Source: Gelria sp. (GTDB taxonomy: Bacteria; Bacillota; Syntrophomonadia; Syntrophomonadales; Syntrophomonadaceae). From it: a stretch of DNA of 25,225 bases. The stretch covers positions 1-25,225 of the forward strand of contig DUMX01000336.1 of NCBI GenBank assembly GCA_012839665.1, written 5' to 3'. The notes beneath the pieces were generated by a model. The model made no database searches. It was given only the letters and a program-made list of their open reading frames with translations, and was not told where the DNA came from. A program made the translations under genes and the position numbers. Below are positions 23,477-25,225 of this stretch, piece after piece; the first letter of the stretch is position 1; the number at the start of each line of letters is the position of its first letter.

Positions 23477-23791
23477 TCAAATGATATGACGCCAGTCGCG
23501 CCTTGCATAAAGGATTCTCTCAACATCAACAACCTTTGACTTTTCATCTATAGTGAAAAAGACAATATAATTCTTTACAAATAGCTTTCGATATCCCATC
23601 ATTACAAGCCGTTCATCAGTCATAAGAGGGCATTTTTGTGGCATGACTGCTAAACCCATAATAGCTTTCTCAACGTTGTCCATCATCTTCAATGCGGTCA
23701 TTGGTGCTGATAGTTGCGCAGAGATATATCGGACAATGTCACGCAGATCTTTTTCGGCAGGTTCCGATACATCAACCCTATAATTTGCCAT
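23477..23791 (-). CDS. RelE/ParE-family toxin
   Basis: 104-aa RelE-superfamily toxin. It shows VSEPAEKDLRDIVRYI at the N-terminus, then YRKLFVKNYIVFFTIDE, and ends VDVERILYARRDWRHII, the usual C-terminal pattern of this superfamily. Whether it is a ribosome-dependent mRNase (RelE) or a gyrase inhibitor (ParE) cannot be told. It overlaps the antitoxin gene by 14 bases. The DUF255 remnant lies immediately after its stop. Confidence 0.88.
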   Translation of the reverse strand: MANYRVDVSEPAEKDLRDIVRYISAQLSAPMTALKMMDNVEKAIMGLAVMPQKCPLMTDERLVMMGYRKLFVKNYIVFFTIDEKSKVVDVERILYARRDWRHII

Positions 23792-24050
23792 CAGTTATTT
23801 CCTGCCTGATGTCTTGCATTACATCTTCCAGCGGGTGCTTTCTTCCCTCTTTTACTGCTGCCCTGCCCTCATCAAGCAAACGGTAAAGTTCAAGTTTGCC
23901 GTTAAGCATCTCGTAGGTCTCAATGCTCATAACAGCCAAATCCCCCTGCCCATTTTTGGTAATAAAAACGGGTTCTCTGCTTTCACGGCAGAATGTCGAG
24001 ATCTCATTGTAGTTGTTCCTTAAGTCCGTACTGGATTTAATCTTTGGCAT
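23778..24050 (-). CDS. Phd/YefM-family antitoxin
   Basis: 90-aa antitoxin with the Phd/YefM fold: KIKSSTDLRNNYNEIS, then REPVFITKNGQGDLAVMSIETYEML, and a C-terminal tail (LLDEGRAAVKEGRKHPLEDVMQDI) for toxin binding. The start is the ATG at 24050, with GAGGAGG upstream; the open frame extends to 24236 but lacks a site there and reads through a non-coding-looking region. It precedes and overlaps the RelE-type toxin. Confidence 0.9.
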   Translation of the reverse strand: MPKIKSSTDLRNNYNEISTFCRESREPVFITKNGQGDLAVMSIETYEMLNGKLELYRLLDEGRAAVKEGRKHPLEDVMQDIRQEITDGKL

Positions 24051-24105
24051 AAAACCAGCCTCCTCATCTAATCTAAAGATATCATACACGAATTTCTTTA
24101 GCTTA

Positions 24106-24306
24106 TCAAAAAAGGTGATAAATATAGGTGTAGGTATGGGTATAACCGGCACCGATGTAGCCAAAGGTATTTTTTCCCACAAAGGCTGGAGGCATAGTAT
24201 CATCAGTTTCACCCGAACTATAAGCAGGTACAACAATCTGCATCACACTGAAAATCACGAATATACTCAGAATCAAGGAGATTACTCTCTTCGGTTTTAT
24301 TAGCAT
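24106..24306 (-). CDS. Small signal-peptide protein, probably truncated
   Basis: 66-aa gene starting MLIKPKRVISLILSIFVIFS, a clear Sec signal peptide, with probable cleavage near PAYS-SG. The remaining 37 or so residues (SGETDDTMPPAFVGKN...) end in a Thr/Tyr-rich tail. The ATG has a strong AGGAGGGGGA ribosome site, so the start looks real. The abrupt low-complexity end (THTYTYIYHLF) and the following antitoxin suggest the gene has lost its 3' part, though a true small exported peptide is possible. Function unknown. Confidence 0.6.
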   Translation of the reverse strand: MLIKPKRVISLILSIFVIFSVMQIVVPAYSSGETDDTMPPAFVGKNTFGYIGAGYTHTYTYIYHLF

Positions 24307-24456
24307 TTTCCCCCTCCTATTTCACTACGCAGTTACCCCGAGCCGATCCATTGGAGTAATATTTTTTCATTTCGACTTTAAGGAGCCTTTAATTGGATAC
24401 TTCCATCATCTGACGAGCTTCATTTTAATCAGCACCGATAGTAACCAGGGTTTTTC
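24307..24456. other. Intergenic spacer
   Basis: Between the signal-peptide gene and the lipoprotein gene I see no gene, convincing promoter or terminator. Stop codons are frequent in every frame. Confidence 0.5.
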
Positions 24457-24966
24457 CTATTCGCTAATTTCCAGGCTTATACTAAGGACTTGTTGTTCAG
24501 AGTCATACATTACAAAAACCATGGTGTTTTCATTTGAATGGGCTTTATAATTCTGACTTGTACTGCTGGATAATTCGGCTGCATCATTGTTAAATCCCCG
24601 GGTTTTTAATTCTTGCACATATTGCTTATAATCTTTTTCTTCAACCTTTTCTAGCATAATCGCACAGGCTTTATCCGAGTTCATTACTGTTACTATATTG
24701 CCTTTCTTAAACTCGGGGATGAGACTAGCCGCTTCACCTTGTGGCCACTTTGTACTGCCGAAGGTAACTTCTTCGCCATCCTCGCCTTTTAATGTCAGTT
24801 CGCCCTTTTTAATATCAATATTGGCTTCGCCACCGGTAGCCTTGTTCACAACACCTTCGGTTACCTTTTCCGCAATCTTTTCATCAATATTTTTCTTCAC
24901 CCCACAAGATGCTAAAGTTAACATCATTAATGCAGCCAATAAAATTACCATAATTTTCTTATACAA
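24457..24966 (-). CDS. Lipoprotein of unknown function (DUF6591-like)
   Basis: 169-aa lipoprotein: signal MVILLAALMMLTLASC with lipobox LASC (cysteine about residue 21). The body has GEANIDIKKGELTLKGEDGEEVTFGSTKWP, then IPEFKKGNIVTVMNSDKACAIMLEKVEEKDYKQYVQELKTRGF, which resembles small clostridial lipoproteins I recall as DUF6591. The role is unknown. The start is TTG at 24966 with GAGGGG about 8-10 bases upstream. It may be lipidated by Lgt from this window. Confidence 0.8.
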   Translation of the reverse strand: MYKKIMVILLAALMMLTLASCGVKKNIDEKIAEKVTEGVVNKATGGEANIDIKKGELTLKGEDGEEVTFGSTKWPQGEAASLIPEFKKGNIVTVMNSDKACAIMLEKVEEKDYKQYVQELKTRGFNNDAAELSSSTSQNYKAHSNENTMVFVMYDSEQQVLSISLEISE

Positions 24967-25020
24967 CCCTAATCCCCTCTTTCTTTTAAGATAGTAATCC
25001 AGTATAAAAAATTATTACCC

Positions 25021-25225
25021 CCCCATGCCCGGAGGACGTACCCTGAAGGGTACACGGCAACCACCGATTAAAATGGCTGCAACCGGGGTATTACGACAAC
25101 ATGACGGAACGGCACAGGGGCCGTTCCCTACACTTCCTACCGAAGGTTGCCGTGTACCCGTCTAGGGTGAAGCCTCCGCTACCGACAGTTGGTCGGCTGT
25201 CTAGCTGTTTCGTCTTTATCTCGCG
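25021..25225. repeat. Hairpin-rich inverted-repeat region at right edge
   Basis: A 15-bp perfect inverted repeat (25048-25062 with 25145-25159) encloses about 80 bases that contain an 8-bp stem (25106-25113 with 25120-25127, GGAACGGC/GCCGTTCC). A 6-bp perfect hairpin (GTACCC/GGGTAC, 25038-25053) and a CCGAC/GTCGG hairpin (25182-25196) flank it. Base composition is more GC-rich than the neighbours, and no gene is seen. It could be the end of a small non-coding mobile element or a folded RNA. The window cuts off before it ends. Confidence 0.65.

Noticed and set aside
25021..25225. CRISPR array or attachment site at the right edge
   Set aside because: The repeats are inverted and unequal with no regular direct-repeat spacing, and no tRNA or integrase is nearby.

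Overview
This 25.2-kb window reads as chromosomal DNA of a low-to-moderate GC Bacillota (clostridial type; a Syntrophomonas-like relative is my guess, not proven). The reasons are strong AGGAGG-type ribosome binding sites, frequent TTG starts, an alr-mazE-mazF order as in Bacillus, a copper-amine-oxidase-type stalk domain on a secreted GH18 enzyme, and a CheW and DUF255 protein of clostridial style. Apart from a two-gene nfeD-stomatin unit at the left edge, every recognised gene lies on the minus strand. I see no tRNA, rRNA, CRISPR array, prophage or transposase.

Layout in plus coordinates. 1-1675: a perfect 56-bp inverted repeat at the extreme left edge that cuts into an NfeD gene, then a stomatin/SPFH gene, closed by a shared convergent terminator. 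1687-6774 (minus): udg, tsaE, tsaB, rimI, tsaD, lgt and a 5-formyltetrahydrofolate cyclo-ligase. tsaE-tsaB-rimI-tsaD is the core of tRNA t6A synthesis plus an N-acetyltransferase. A cluster of three perfect DnaA boxes and one near-match lies between tsaD and lgt. 6859-10452 (minus): a C26 glutamine-hydrolase-like protein, an imidazolonepropionase-like amidohydrolase, a 63-aa protein and a secreted GH18 glycosidase, bounded by terminators. 10514-14817 (minus): acpS, the bifunctional NAD(P)H-hydrate repair gene, a CBS-pair protein, alr, then mazE-mazF with their own promoter and terminator. 14939-17056 (minus): CheW, a DsrE/YedF-like protein and an exported L,D-transpeptidase. 17181-20118 (minus): a Fur-family regulator (probably Zur) followed by znuA-znuC-znuB, a zinc-uptake operon with a visible promoter and candidate operator. 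20209-22378: a DUF255 thioredoxin-domain protein.

22479-25225 is accessory in character. It holds a VapBC pair and a Phd/RelE-type pair, a 23-codon remnant of a second DUF255 gene ending at a stop, a tiny signal-peptide gene that looks truncated, a lipoprotein, and a hairpin-rich inverted-repeat region at the right edge. One part of that region also occurs after znuB.

The points most worth checking are the DnaA-box cluster upstream of lgt, the DUF255 remnant joined to the RelE gene, the left-edge palindrome (possibly an assembly or amplification artefact), the repeat-rich right edge, and an orphan YedF-type domain. I found no clearly undescribed multi-gene system. All functions are inferred from motifs and gene order by eye.
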